In this document: in pieces, positions 49,965 through 62,610 of the stretch
How the letters are laid out: every line of letters begins with the position of its first letter
Position numbering within the stretch: position 1 is the first letter of the stretch
Origin: Prosapia bicincta
Taxonomy: Eukaryota; Arthropoda; Insecta; Hemiptera; Cercopidae
Direction of reading: 5' to 3'
NCBI GenBank assembly: GCA_036971475.1
Contig: JBAIZL010000008.1
Span: 5,154,001 to 5,218,000, forward strand
DNA: 64,000 bases
Made by a program: the position numbers and the translations under genes
Notes under the pieces: model-generated
Database searches by the model: none
The model's input: only the letters and a program-made list of their open reading frames with translations
Told to the model about the DNA's origin: nothing

Positions 49965-52490
49965 ATATAAATTGTAATTTAAGAGTATGGGAAGCAAAAC
50001 ACTTCCTTCTAGTTTTGCATGCTAAATTACTGTCAGTAATTTCACAAAAAAGGAAACAATTTTCAATAAAAGAACTTCACTTTGTTGTAATCTCACTGTA
50101 TTTGCCTTTACATTGGAAAAACATTCAGTTTTTTATTTCATCAATTTTATATGTATGTGTGTGTATGACATTTAGTTGTGTCAAACATTTGTTAATTTAT
50201 CTAACAAATTATGATATGCTTTAACTCCATTTATAACTATACTGCAACCATAAGCTTCTTCTCATCTTTAATGCAGAGAGAAATCACAGAAAAATAACTG
50301 TCAAAGATAAATCAGTTTAAAAGATTTCATAAAAATTGCCCACTTTTAGGTGTCATTAATGCAATTTTATCTCATTGCATAAAAAATTAAGTAAAGTGCT
50401 ACAGTCCTATAAAAATTAATTAGCCAGCAGCTCAATATGCAGGTACAAGCCACTCTAAAATATAAAATATCTCATTCATTATGTTTATTTCTATAAAATA
50501 TCTATACACTATACTTTCTTATAAATAACATAAACAATAAAAAATTCTTAAGCTCTTTAAAATTTAAAATAATTTTAAATATTACTCATTGTTAAATTCT
50601 TTTGAAGTTCAATCTAGTTTTAAATTCCTGAAACGTGAACCATAAATAAATTTGTTTATAATTTTCAATTTTATATTACATGGGTAAACCAGAAAGGCCC
50701 GCTCAATTGATATTTTATTTAAATTTTGTACAAAATAGTTTGTTGAGAAGTATATTATAAATATATTTTTGGTTTTTACTTTAAATAGCAAAATTTAAAT
50801 TAAAATTTTTAATAAAACAGATTATTTTTGTTTTTTTCAACACTTCACAATATTAACAAAACATTGCATATTTCAAAATAAATTCTTTTGAGATAAATAA
50901 AATTTTCTCAGAATTAAAAACTGGGAGATCCTGTTTCCAAAAAATTTATTACCACTACTTTTGCTCTTATAGCATGTGATGTTAATATTTTGGAAAAATT
51001 CTTGTTTTGTTCATTTTAAATTACTATTCTCTACTTATTCAATAGAAAATAAAGTACCATTTTGAAACAAAATTATATAATTTATGATACTGTACTTTTA
51101 GATATGAGCTTCACTTGAGCCATAATAAAACTGAGTTTTTATTAAAAAGATCTAACCTTATTTTCTAAATTACAATTTTTTATAACCTTTTTTATGAATA
51201 TTTTTTTTTTTAATATGATTTATTACAAATTAGTTGTGATGTAACAAATTATATTAAATATGAAAATTATATATAAATAACTAATGTGAAAATGATAAGA
51301 AAAAAATTTATTTAAATACAAATAAAAAAATATTTTCATTCTGCATATTTTTTTATATTCTGCAAAATATTTTTTATATTTTAAACATATTAAATTTTAT
51401 TTAATTTTTTCAACTCAAGATGTATGAATGAATAAAATTTCTGAGACCATAAAAGAACAAATCTCATATCCATTTATAATAACCAATAAAAGAGATTGGG
51501 AGGTCACATCATTAATTAGTGTCATTAATACTAAAATCGTTTTTAAAAGAAAATTTCTTTGTAGTTTGAGGTATATTAATAATAACAATGGTTGAAAGCC
51601 TTCAGTTTTTCCAATAAAGATGAAAATTTAACAAAAAGTCAATTCCTACTTATTGTGAATGTTTTCTAAGTGCAAATTGTTAAAAGCATAAACTTTGTCT
51701 GATATACAAGTATAATTTGTGTACTTTAATAGATATGTATTGTTTTAACAAAATTACATTTATTTTTTTTAAATGTTAGCTAATCACCAATAGAACATTT
51801 TGGAAACCAATTTATTTAATTCTCTCTGCAATAAGATTTCAGAAACTTAGATAAAATCACACTTACATTCAACACTGGAAATTATAAACTCTTAACATTT
51901 CTATGAAAAACGTTTTTAAATAGTGAAAAATGGTCAACTTGTTACAAATTCAGCCAACCTATAAAATCTAAGTTTGTGGTGTTAACATTGTTTCAGTCAT
52001 TCTAGAACAATATGTCTGGTTGTTACCATTTGTTCAATTATTTAATAAACTTTGGTGACAGCAAATCATTAAAAAATTCCTTTTCTGGTTCAAAAGGAAT
52101 CAAAACAAACATTTAAGTAGTTTTCCTTGATCTAAACTTGCACATTTAGCATAGAGATGGAATGAGGCCCGAGATTCACTACATGGACTTTCCTTCGCTA
52201 AATTTAGGTGTTTTTACTCTTATTTTATTTGTCCTCTTTGGTTTTAGTACTAACTCCTCCCTATGTTAAAATCTGGTATAAACATAATCTTTAAGCAAGA
52301 CTTGCACAAAGCGGGCAAGATGAAAATTTTTTGTTACAAATTTAAAGGATTTTCAAAGATGGGGCTTTTTTCTTTCAAAAAATATTTTAAGAATACTTCC
52401 TACTTACATATGTTTCAAACAATACACTTCTACTTCCAAGATAAGCCATCCAGGCTTGTAAAAAATTGTTAGTCGTTTTTTTTTTTAATT
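49965..52490. other. Intergenic, nothing recognised
   Basis: Extremely AT-rich; open stretches at 50015-50224 and 52263-52472 have no coding signature. AAAGTCAATTCCTACTTATT near 51637 resembles the start of R1 but does not extend. Confidence 0.4.
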
Positions 52491-52491
52491 T

Positions 52492-53325
52492 ACAGTATGT
52501 ACCAAAATAAACAGCACTGAAACAGTTGTAAAATTTCATTTTATTTACATAGTTATACAAACACATACAAGTAAGATTAGAATCGGATATAAACATTTTC
52601 TATTTGACCTCTGTTCAATTTGAGGCATCATTAGTAGTATTCTTGAAGGTTTTGCATCATTTTGGTATATTTCATGTTCATTATACACATGGTTATTTTT
52701 TCCTATAGTTGGACGATGGTGGTTGGTGGGTCTTCAGGGAAAATCTTTTCCTTCATCATTCCCCAGACGTAGACATTAGGTGGTGTAAGATTTAGGGAGA
52801 GGGCTGGGTAAGGAAAGTTCATTCTAATGGAGATGAGGCAGTTGCCAAAAGTTTCTTGAAGGAAGCAATGCTGTCTAAGGCAGTGTGCCTGTTTGTCCCT
52901 TCTTGCTAGGAACATTGTGGATGTAAAGGCAGTTATTGGGCACAACACAAAATCTCCTGACTGTAAATCTTCCTCCAACAGTCTTCCATGGTTTTCATTT
53001 GTACATACAGTAAATATATGAGGCCTTCCTCTGTCTCAAAACACTGACCTTTGAAATTTATCTAAAACACTAATAATCATAGCGTTACTAGGCACTTTTT
53101 TGTGAAAGTGTTCCTGAAAACGTTATAGAGTGTGTGACAAACTTGGACCCACCCACATGTCCAATTCTGAATGAGCGTAAATAATGCTCTACGGTAAAAG
53201 TTTTCTCTGCAGTAATTGACAAAAACTAACCTCAAATGAAATACGTCAACACAAATATGGGGCAACAGTCAAGGATCAGCACAGCTGATTCAGTTTCAAT
53301 ACTTATTATTTTGGCACATACGGTA
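52492..53325 (-). mobile_element. IS630/mariner-like transposon D3 with transposase remnant
   Basis: Inverted ends: left ACAGTATGTACCAAAATAAA, right rc TACCGTATGTGCCAAAATAA. On minus the sequence reads, across frames, FQEHFHKKVPSNAMIISVLD (helix-turn-helix region), LRQHCFLQETFGNCLISIRM and YPALSLNLTPPNVYVWGMMK, the last like the SPDLTPxDFFLWGYLK catalytic motif of the superfamily. Much of the middle is deleted. Confidence 0.78.
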
Positions 53326-54841
53326 CTTCACTTACATGGAAAATCCTGCTTCATAACCAGTATAAAAATTTGCCCAGCTGTAAAACCCAGAAATTTGATG
53401 CTGCAAAGTGAATAGGTTTAAATTAATTTGCAGCTGTTTAAAATAATTTAAAATTATTGACTAAAAAAAGTTATGAATACCATATTTTGTTTATATTCAA
53501 GTCTTGAAATGATAACATGCTTTTTTACATGAAATTTTAAACAAAAGGGAAACGTTATAATTTCATTTACTATGTTGTTTCTCATAGCTATACAAAATCT
53601 GAGGTTGTTTTAGGAATAAAACAAAGGGAAATTAGAAAAAACTTTAAAAAGTTAAATATTTCAAAACTGTATGTAATAGAAATTCCTGAACACATTTTTA
53701 CTCACATAACTATCAATATTATTTGTTCGTGGAGATCTGACTGTCGTGTTATTTATTAAAATTTATACATTAACAAAAAGTAAATATTTATGCTTATGCA
53801 ATATTCTGATTAATTTACAAATATTTTTGCAGAAGCCAAAAAAAAACTAAATTTCATTCCCTGCTTCAAAATTTAGCACTGAAAAGCCAACAAACGGCAA
53901 AATTACTGAATTAGTTAATTTTCACCTACAAGGCAGCTGTAAAACAGCAAATATTTTTAATTTCTGATTTACGACCAATTAAAGGCTTCTAACTTCTAAA
54001 ATAAATCCCAAATTTCTGCTTATTCTTCTTACTCTCTACAAATAACCACCTAAAACATAATAAGTGACTCAGGTAAAAAAATAAGTGATGAAAACAATAC
54101 TGGGTCGGGTCCAAGACAATAACTCCATTGCTATAATGAGCTTTCTTTTTTATATGAATAGGTTATCATATTTTCTAAAAGTAACAATTAATAATTATAA
54201 TCCTTTCAAAACATTAATGATTGAATTTTAAGTTAGCCATATTTTCAACAATTCATTTTAATTTTTACTCCTAAGGATGATTTATAATATTTCATAAGAG
54301 AAGACAAGAATCATACTAAAACATTTGATTATTTTGGATGCTCTGTTTCCTGTTTCAATCAGTGCATTCTAAATATATCATTTGTTTTACTGTAATTAGT
54401 TTCTTCCATGTTTTTATATTACAGTCAGTCTTATTTATTATGAAAAACAAAGAAGGTCTTACATAAGATTCAAAAGAATCATAAGCTTCCAGCTTTACCA
54501 GATCTAACACATATATGTATAACACATTAATTCAGCAGGTAATTTTAACACAAAACGCAAATTTTGTATGGATATCACAGTTTCATGTTGATATGAATTC
54601 TATCAAATACAAAATTTTTAAAAATGTTTTGAAAAGTTCAACTTTATTTAACACATTAGCTGCCGACCACAATATCAGCGGTTTTAGATAAATACTACTG
54701 GATTAGATAAATAGAACTTTGTCCAATTAGATGTGATCATTAAATGAAAACAACTCCATAATGGAAAAGCAAGTTACTTTAGTTTATATTAACTAATCAG
54801 ATGTTTTTGATAATTTTCTACTTTTCCGCTAGGATATATAT
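53326..54841. other. Intergenic, nothing recognised
   Basis: AT-rich; no feature found. Confidence 0.4.
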
Positions 54842-55123
54842 TCTTATTTAGAGTATCATAATTACCTGCCATTCCCAGCATTGTCACACTCCACCGTTGA
54901 CGTGTTTCAGAGGATCTCCATCTTTCAGAACTTTGAATAAGCTGAACCGATATGAGATAAATTTTAAACGAAGAGGGGGTTAGTTAGATAAGATTAAAGA
55001 TAATGCCCATGCAGGGAAGAACAGTTTGTAAAAGGTTCTGACAGGTGGAGGTCCTCCGAAACGTGTCAACGGGGAGTGTGACGATGCTGGGAATGGCAGG
55101 TAATTATGATTCTCTAAATAAGA
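54842..55123. repeat. Foldback of PLE-like terminal repeats, about 89-bp arms
   Basis: Arms 54842-54930 and 55035-55123 (TAATTACCTGCCATTCCCAG versus CTGGGAATGGCAGGTAATTA). Both arms hold CTGA, a short GGAG/CTCC hairpin, GAAAC, a CGTGTC-like segment and AAC pairing with GTT, the layout of a decayed hammerhead unit with one base too many between CTGA and stem II. Confidence 0.82.
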
Positions 55124-56054
55124 CTACTCTGATGTTCTTCGAAGATCAGGAATTCGCTTTCTTTTCACTATTCTTTTGTTTACAAAAAGTAGCAAATGTG
55201 TTTCTAGCCTAGAGACTAGAAGAATAAATTTAAATTATTTGTTTAATTTATTATACTTAAAAAGTAAATTTAAAATACAGATTTAATACTGCACTTATGT
55301 ATAAGTTCCTGCAATCATCTACTTAGAAGACTGGGGTATTATAAAATATTTAAACTTTTATTAGTCATGCCCCAGTAATTACTTAGTTTTACAGAGTATT
55401 TATAAGACAAGCTGCATTTTGTGCCCTTCTGTCTTTAACGGTTTTACAGTTAGTAAGTTTTGCTCTATAAGATCACAAATAATTTTTCTCTATACGGCTC
55501 ACAGTCCATCACAACCTATATCACAACCAATCAAATAATTGAACAAAATGCCAACATTGAAAATAAAATACATATTTGCATGGCATGCCTTTTTAAAAAT
55601 AATATTTAAACGTTGCTGTTTATACAATGATCAAAAGTTTATAAATATTTGTTTATGTTTTGCTCTGCATGGACACTACACTGCACAGCAAATATACAAC
55701 CTAATATCAACAGTAATTGTTTTACAAATATACAATCAACGAAAAACTTATAAAAGAATATTCATTTAATGCTATACATTAAAATCCATAATGTGGTCAC
55801 TCTGTGGCAAAAATTAACTGGTACAATAATTAATTGACATTAAGTTAATATTAATCTGATAAGCTACTAAAAATTACCTTAACCTAAATATTTTATCTAA
55901 GATTGTAATCAGTTATGTCTGATCTAATATTACTTTTATAACCAATGGTAACATTTTCGTTGTTGATATTTGTGCTATAATCTATTGTTAAACATAAAAC
56001 TAATGTAAAACTGAGCTTTAAATTTGATGATTTTAGAACTACACTTCGTTGTCA
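55124..56054. other. Intergenic, nothing recognised
   Basis: AT-rich; no feature found. Confidence 0.4.
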
Positions 56055-56560
56055 TCATTACATCTTCTTTACAAGTTCTATGAAAACATACATTTAAAAT
56101 GGCGGTATTTTAATTATAAAACTCTTTACTACAAACCTTTTTTATTTACTGTAGAACCTCTCTAATTCGTCATATTCGGGACCAAGGAAATGACAAATTC
56201 AAAAAAATTGACGAATTACGGAAGTAGTGAAATTAACATGTAACTGGGGTTAAAAAACATAGCATATAAATATGTAAATAGGTAAGTAATGTAATTATGT
56301 TGTACATTGTACTTATCACACCTTCTTTACAAGGTCTATTAAACATACATTTACAATGGCGGTATTTTAATTATACAACTTATTACTACAGACCTTTTTC
56401 GTTTAAATTAGAAGTTCTCTTATTCGTCATGTTCAGGACCAAGGGACTGACAAAATTAAGAAAAAGATGAATTACAGAAGTCGTGAAGTTAAGATGTAAT
56501 TGTGGGTAAACATAGCATGTAAATAGATATGTAATGTAATGAATGTTGTACTTACATTAT
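56055..56560. repeat. Tandem duplication, about 255-260 bp
   Basis: 56055-56315 and 56316-56560 align throughout: CTTCTTTACAAGTTCTATG / CCTTCTTTACAAGGTCTATT, AATGGCGGTATTTTAATTAT in both, GGACCAAGG in both, and AAACATAGCATATAAAT / AAACATAGCATGTAAAT. Many substitutions and small indels, so it is old. Confidence 0.9.
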
Positions 56561-56879
56561 TTATGTTGGCCAAAAAACTCAACAACGCCATAAAAACACA
56601 GCCTGCAGTGTAGTTCGTAATCACAAATACAGTATGTTAAACTATTTTCAAAAAATACATTAAAAAAACATAATACAGTACCTTGTAAAAACAAAAACAC
56701 TAGCAAGAACAGACACGGTGTATTAAATCTATTTATGTTATAGGTTTTAAAAAGTCTCTCATTTTCTTTTCTACTAAAAAATTCTTTTATAATGGCATTT
56801 ATACTATGTGACAGTGCAGACAATGTTTGTTATTACTGTGATGAATTACAGAATGTGACAAATTAGAGAAGTTCTACAG
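56149..56879. mobile_element. pogo-like element remnant
   Basis: Inverted ends CTGTAGAACCTCTCTAATTC (left) and rc CTGTAGAACTTCTCTAATTT (right), with TA on both outer sides. It contains one of the left-end copies created by the tandem duplication (second at about 56408). No transposase. Confidence 0.65.
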
Positions 56880-57775
56880 TATTTAAATAAAACAGTTGAG
56901 ACGTTTCATTAAGATGCCTCTATCTGAACAAATAAAATGGTGGAGACTTTTAATGACATGGAACACTTTATAAAACAACGAAATCATGGAGAAAAGGAAG
57001 ATATTTAGTAGCAGATATTTACACATCAGAAGTGTTTGCTTGAATATTTTCTGTAAATTTGTAGTTACAGGGTGAATATTTTAAAAACTATTTCTTTAAA
57101 ACAAGTGTTTGTGTTAAATTTATGTTATGTGTTTATTTTAGATGTTATTGTTTGCCGTGGTGATAACTAAAATCAAAATATACTTGCTGCGATAACAAAC
57201 CAAACTAACATTTCATTAATTGACTTCTCTCCAAAATTATTTTTGTTACTGACCATAAATATTGAGACAAAATTTTCAAAACAATTAATTAATTAATTAA
57301 GACTCTAAATAAGCGAATCTACTACAAACATTCTTACTCGGTGTTATATTTCTTTAATGCAATTTTGAAATTTATTGTTCATAAAAATTAATATTAATTT
57401 AGAAGGTTTTAGTTGAAAATTTAACATTCAGAATAATTTGTTTGAAATCAAAATGTTGCAAGAAATAGAGGAAATAGTTCCGTATAGTGAGTAGACATTG
57501 TCTATTGCAAAAGTCTCACACTATCAGTTTCGACAGCAGAGCACTGATTATCCTATCTAGTAAAACCAAGGGAAATTCATTGTACCTGTGATTCAGGCTA
57601 CTCTCAGATGAAGATTCCTCAAATATGTATATTTAAAAAAGAAATTACCCATTTAAACTCATTTCCAATTAAAAACTACATTGATTTGGTTTTCTTAAAA
57701 ATTTTAATTCTTTCAAATACTTTACTGTGTATTTTCATGATAGGGATTTTTAAAAAGTAACTTTAAAACAAATAC
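56880..57775. other. Intergenic, nothing recognised
   Basis: AT-rich; no feature found. Confidence 0.4.
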
Positions 57776-58075
57776 TATATATATATATACACACACAGGA
57801 ATTTTTGGACTAGATAGGAGACTGACAGACTTACCTAGTGGCAATAGTCCAAAACTGCAATCTCTTGGAAATAAATAAATAGACACATATAAAAAACTTA
57901 TAACGCTCGAATCACTGTCGAGCACGCTTCGACAATTGTCAAGTGACCGAAACGTACCTCATCACACAAGGTAAAATTATTGCACTTAGTGGTGGAAAAA
58001 ATTATTTACAACTAATAATAATAACTTCATAAAGTCAGTGCAACGGAAAAATAATGGACGACGTGAAATATCACG

Positions 58076-58103
<28 letters not shown>
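57776..58103. mobile_element. Diverged family A end followed by family C 3' end
   Basis: 57799-57905 is an older relative of the family A terminal repeat on minus (TTTTTGGACTAGATAGGAGA, CTGACAGACTTACCTAGTGG). 57928-58074 is a family C terminal repeat on plus with a decayed ribozyme fold (TTCGACAATTGTC, GACCGAAACGTACCTC), ending in (TA)n at 58075-58103. Confidence 0.8.
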
Positions 58104-58106
<3 letters not shown>

Positions 58107-58265
58107 TCTTGAAGTATTTTGTCTTGTATTGTAAACATAGATTAAAACTAATTCCAAGAAAACTAAGAAACTGCAGGACAACAAAAATTAATCTATGCGA
58201 ATTTAATAAATTAATATTTTAAATAAACGCTAAAAATTCTATTCAATATATATGTAATGGAATAT

Positions 58266-58325
<60 letters not shown>

Positions 58326-60625
58326 ACGAAAATAGAAATAGAAACCCTATTTGGATAATGGAAAACAAAAATAGGTTTTTCCTGAGAACAAATAATATAA
58401 ATAATTCATAGTACATTTTTACTTTAAAACAAAGATCAAGATTTATATACTGTTAATTTTTACCCCCAAGCGATATACTGCCGATGGTATGGCCTAACCA
58501 ATCTTGTCATATCGTTCAGAACTATTTTCAAAAGCCTATGTCCACTCCTAGTACGTCTTTCCTCTATAGTGTAGATAAATATAAATTCTCCAAAAAACGT
58601 TCAACATACAGGTTTTTACTCAGTTCATTAGAAACCTTTTAATTGGGGATTTGATTTTATTAGTATCATGAAAAATTAACCGTCACTGGTATTGGTATAA
58701 AACTAAAAAGGGATAAATACTTTAAACAGTTTGCATCTTGTCTGATTGGTCAACTCTGTAAAAAGGTGAGTTGTTTCATACTATCAGCAGAAAATATCTA
58801 CTTCAAACACTTAAAACAGTTTCCAACACTACACAATCAGTACTCCGAAACATTTACCAATTGTAATAATGTGATGAGACAATAAATCCGAGTTAACCAT
58901 TTACTTGGTAAATTGAAGTTTAATTTTTTTCTAAGATGTTGGTACTGCAAAAAATTCTCCAAAGAAACCATGGTTACAAATCATTCACCTTGTTTTTAAA
59001 ATATACTATCAAGTTACACATTTGGGAAATGGTTTGCTTTCATAAAATATTACTGATGATTAGTTTTTATAATGCCTTTTCAACAATATTAAAAACATAA
59101 AACTACTTAAGGCTTAACAATACACGTAAGGCTGAAAAGAATGCATGATAAAGCAAACACAAAATTCACACTTTATAATTATTTTGATAAAATATACACA
59201 GCTATACAAGTACACAAACATGTATCACACCATTAAAACTTCATTTCAAATAATGCACAATAAAAAAATTTGTTTTGTGTTTAAAAACTAAGTTGAATAA
59301 ACAATAACATGTTTAAAAATATATATTATATTATAAATCTAAAAAACAGCGGAGAACACCGCTACAGTATTTACATGATATTACACAGAAACAAATGTAA
59401 AATATATTTATATACGTACTTATCACATTTACTAAAAATTAAAACATCTTGATAAAATTAGTGTTACAATAATTTATTGCGCATTCACACAGACACGCCC
59501 ACAATTATGCATACATTCGCTCACTTGAACACTGACTCTAATCAAGTCGCTTATATTAGGCCTATTTCAATACACACGCTGATAAATTTGTAACATGTTT
59601 CGTTGTATCCGTTTCACTGGTTTGTTTTAATCAACGTTATATTAAAGCGTTGTTACCATTGAGCTAATCCTAACATTTAGAAAGGCATAGAGTTTTTAAA
59701 AAAGAAAATAAAGAAATTGAAAGAGCAGATCTATTTTCATCTTCATTGACTTAATACTGATACACTGTGCTCGTTTATAGTAAGATCCTTATTTTCTTAA
59801 CACAAGGCATGCACAACTTAGAAAACTAATTTCATGAAAATAGAAAATTGCTCATATAACAAGCAACTTATGTAATTTACAATAAGGATGGTAAACCTAC
59901 ATATGATGGTAATAAAATTCCATTTTTATAATAAATATGCAAATCTTGTAATTTTTCAAAATATTTATTCAGTTTGTTGTGCTTTATTAGTTAAAGGTTT
60001 GTTATGGAGTTAGTCTGAATTTTTACATTTTAAGGTAGTGTTAAAGATTTGAGGTAGTGTTTGTTGTGGGGTTAATAATTAGTTAATTATAGTTGTATAT
60101 TCAAAATTACATTGATATTATTATGATAGAACTTTTTATCTTAATAATCATTAAATGAAGTATATTATGAAATATATAAATTTAATTTTTCATAAATTAC
60201 AACAATATTTAGATACTCTAGATCCATTTCAACTTGAATCTAAAATAAACACTTCAAAATTATTTCAAATGCAAATTTTCTATTCTGGTATTAAGAGTAA
60301 TTATTTGATCTGCATGAAATTCTAGAGCTAAAAAGATACATACATCATAATAAAGATTTAGTATTCTATTAAAAACTACCAAGTTAAATTAATTATGTTT
60401 GATCAAATTCTTGCTCTAAGCTGTTGAACAATACTGTTTCTTTTACAAAGGTTGTCCTATTGAGTATAATAAATAACAGCATTAGGACTACCTCCCTAAA
60501 ATATTTATACCTCGCTATGCCTTCTTGATAATTATTAAAATTGTAAAGCTAAGCCTTCCATATTCACTGCCAGGTTTTTGATATTTCAACTAGGAAAACC
60601 TAGGTCAAAGAGATTGAATAAATAT
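58104..60625. other. Intergenic, nothing recognised
   Basis: AT-rich, including a (TA)n tract at 58269-58322. 59250-59700 is somewhat more complex and has AATAAA on minus near 59470; it could be a 3' UTR of a minus-strand gene lying outside the window, but no exon supports this. Confidence 0.4.

Positions 60626-60691
<66 letters not shown>
60626..60691. repeat. (TG)n then (TA)n microsatellite
   Basis: Short GT run followed by about 27 TA units, at the 3' border of the minus-strand family A PLE. Confidence 0.95.
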
Positions 60692-60693
<2 letters not shown>

Positions 60694-60946
60694 TTAGTTT
60701 TGGTTGGTAAAGATTATTTAGATTTTTTGGACTAGGAGACTGACAGACTTACCTTGGTAAGAGTCCACTCTGTAGTCTTGAAATAGAAACACATAAAAGC
60801 ACTTAAACAATGATATATTTCAACCACACAGTGGTCTTTGTCAATCGAAGAGAAAACACAAAAAGAAATATGAGAGAATGAAATAAAATAATTGTAATCA
60901 CAGATTGTGTAGAGTAGAAATCAGATGTCACAGATGCACAGATTAA

Positions 60947-60948
<2 letters not shown>

Positions 60949-61022
<74 letters not shown>
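60949..61022. repeat. (AT)n microsatellite
   Basis: About 36 units within the 3' UTR of the family A PLE, at the same position as 569-622 in the other copy. Confidence 0.95.
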
Positions 61023-61025
<3 letters not shown>

Positions 61026-61113
61026 GTCCATGAACATATGAGTGATTATAGTTTATATAAGTCTGTCAGGGGAAAAGAGATAAGGCTATTTGGAAAAAAA
61101 AAAATGAATGGAT

Positions 61114-61699
61114 TTATCTGATGTTGAGGTTAGGGGATTCTCTGGACTTGGTATACCACTGGTATGATAGTTCCCACCTTCTCAGTTCTGAGGAATTGCA
61201 ATCAGGGGGGAGTGATTTAATTATTTTTGTGGTATAGCAGTCATCAAAAACTGTGATGTTGTGAATCGCAGCATGTTGAGCTGTTGGTCTATCCATATTC
61301 ATAATTTTAACATCATGTCTGTGGCCGTTCATTCTGATATTCAGACCATCCGTGGTCAGGCCTATGTACTGTGCTGAGCAAAGTTTACATTGTAGCTGGT
61401 ATATGACATTTTTCGATGTACAATTATGATGACCCTGTATTTTGAAGACCATTTTTGTTTTTTTGGCTGTTGAAACTATTTGCTGAGGGGTGTATTGGAC
61501 ACGTCTTGCATCTAGGTCTATTGCATGGGAAGGAGCCATGAGGAAGTTTGTGTAGTTTCTCTGCATCAGGGTCTGGTAGTTTAGGATGTACTAGGATGTT
61601 TTTCAAGTTGGGAGGTTGCTTGTACCAAATTTGCGGTGGATCGGTGAAAAGATTTTTGGTGTGGACGGAAGCTTGAAGAATTTTGAAGCCATCTCTCAA
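61114..61699 (-). pseudogene. Linker and GIY-YIG endonuclease of family A PLE
   Basis: 61699-61424: MRDGFKILQASVHTKNLF, PPNLKNILVHPKLP, and CNRPRCKTCPIHP, the Cys motif of PLE linkers. In the overlapping frame 61566-61114: FKIQGHHNCTSKNVIYQLQC, CSAQYIGLTTDGLNIRMNGH and ELRRWELSYQWYTKSRESPN. One frameshift (61424-61566) separates the two halves; the endonuclease itself is open. Confidence 0.9.
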
Positions 61700-61789
61700 T
61701 ATCTTGTTGAGTTTATGTAGTCCAGGATGGTAGTCTGTTATTAAAGACAGTTTATTTTGTTCTGTTTGTGGTTTATGGTGAACCGAGGA

Positions 61790-62602
61790 TTATGCTGAAT
61801 GAATTTGGTTTTCAATGAGTTTTTTTGGGTATCCTCTTCTCTGGAAGGCTGTTGATATCTTTCTATTAAAATATTCCAATTCCCTATCATTCGAACAGAT
61901 TCTCTTACCCCTGATTGCTTGACTGTATGGAATGGATCGTTTTATGTTTATTGGGTGGTTGCTGTCGAAATGGAGATATTGTAGGTGGTTTGTAGGTTTG
62001 ATGTGAATTCCTGTGTTGATATTTCCATTCTGGAGTGTTACCTCTACATCCAAAAAGGTGATGGCTGATATAGATTTCTCCCAGGTAAATTGAAGTGTGG
62101 AGAATTGTGTCAGGCTGTCTAAAAATGTCTCAAGTGTTGAAGCACCCTGTGTTCAAATTAGGAAGATGTCATCTATATATCTATACCAACATAATGGCTG
62201 GTGTGTTTGTGTCTTTAGAAAACTTTCTTCCAACAATCCCATGTACAGATTTGCTTACGATGGTGCCATTCTGGTACCCATTGCTGTTCCCTTTATTTGA
62301 AGGTAGTTCCTTCCCACAAACTGAAAGTTGTTCTTCTCGAGGATGAACCTGGTCAGGTTCACAAGAAAAGGTGTAGTGGGAGAAGGCTTGCCTGGGCGTT
62401 TGTTTAGAAAATTCTCTATTGCAGATAGGCCATGTGCATGAGGGATGTTGGTATAGAGAGAGGTGACATCTATGGTGACCAAAATAGTTACCGGGGGTAG
62501 AGGTACAGATATTTGTGAGAGTTGATCTATGAAGTGATTGGTGTCCTGGGTATGTGATGGAAGGTTCTTTACTAAGGGTTTACTAAGGGTTCCTCGACTC
62601 AC
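61790..62602 (-). pseudogene. Reverse transcriptase of family A PLE
   Basis: 62602-62255: HTQDTNHFIDQLSQISVPLP, TILVTIDVTSLYTNIPHAHG (catalytic Asp) and LQIKGTAMGTRMAPS. After a frame change: ANLYMGLLEESFLKTQTHQP and YRYIDDIFLI with the YIDD box near 62165. After another: FLDVEVTLQNGNINTGIHIK and SNHPINIKRSIPYSQAIRG, the thumb. All PLE RT motifs are present except the N-terminal part. Confidence 0.9.
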
Positions 62603-62610
62603 ACCTTCAA

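Larger units (their letters stand above)
60692..62610 (-). mobile_element. Penelope-like element, family A, longest copy
   Basis: From right to left: RT, linker with Cys motif, GIY-YIG, 3' UTR with (TA)n (60949-61022), and terminal repeat 60692-60890. The 5' end stops inside the RT near 62610 beside a short local duplication (TACTAAGGGT twice at about 62568-62589). Frameshifts interrupt the ORF in at least two places. Closely related to the copy at 1-951. Confidence 0.9.
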
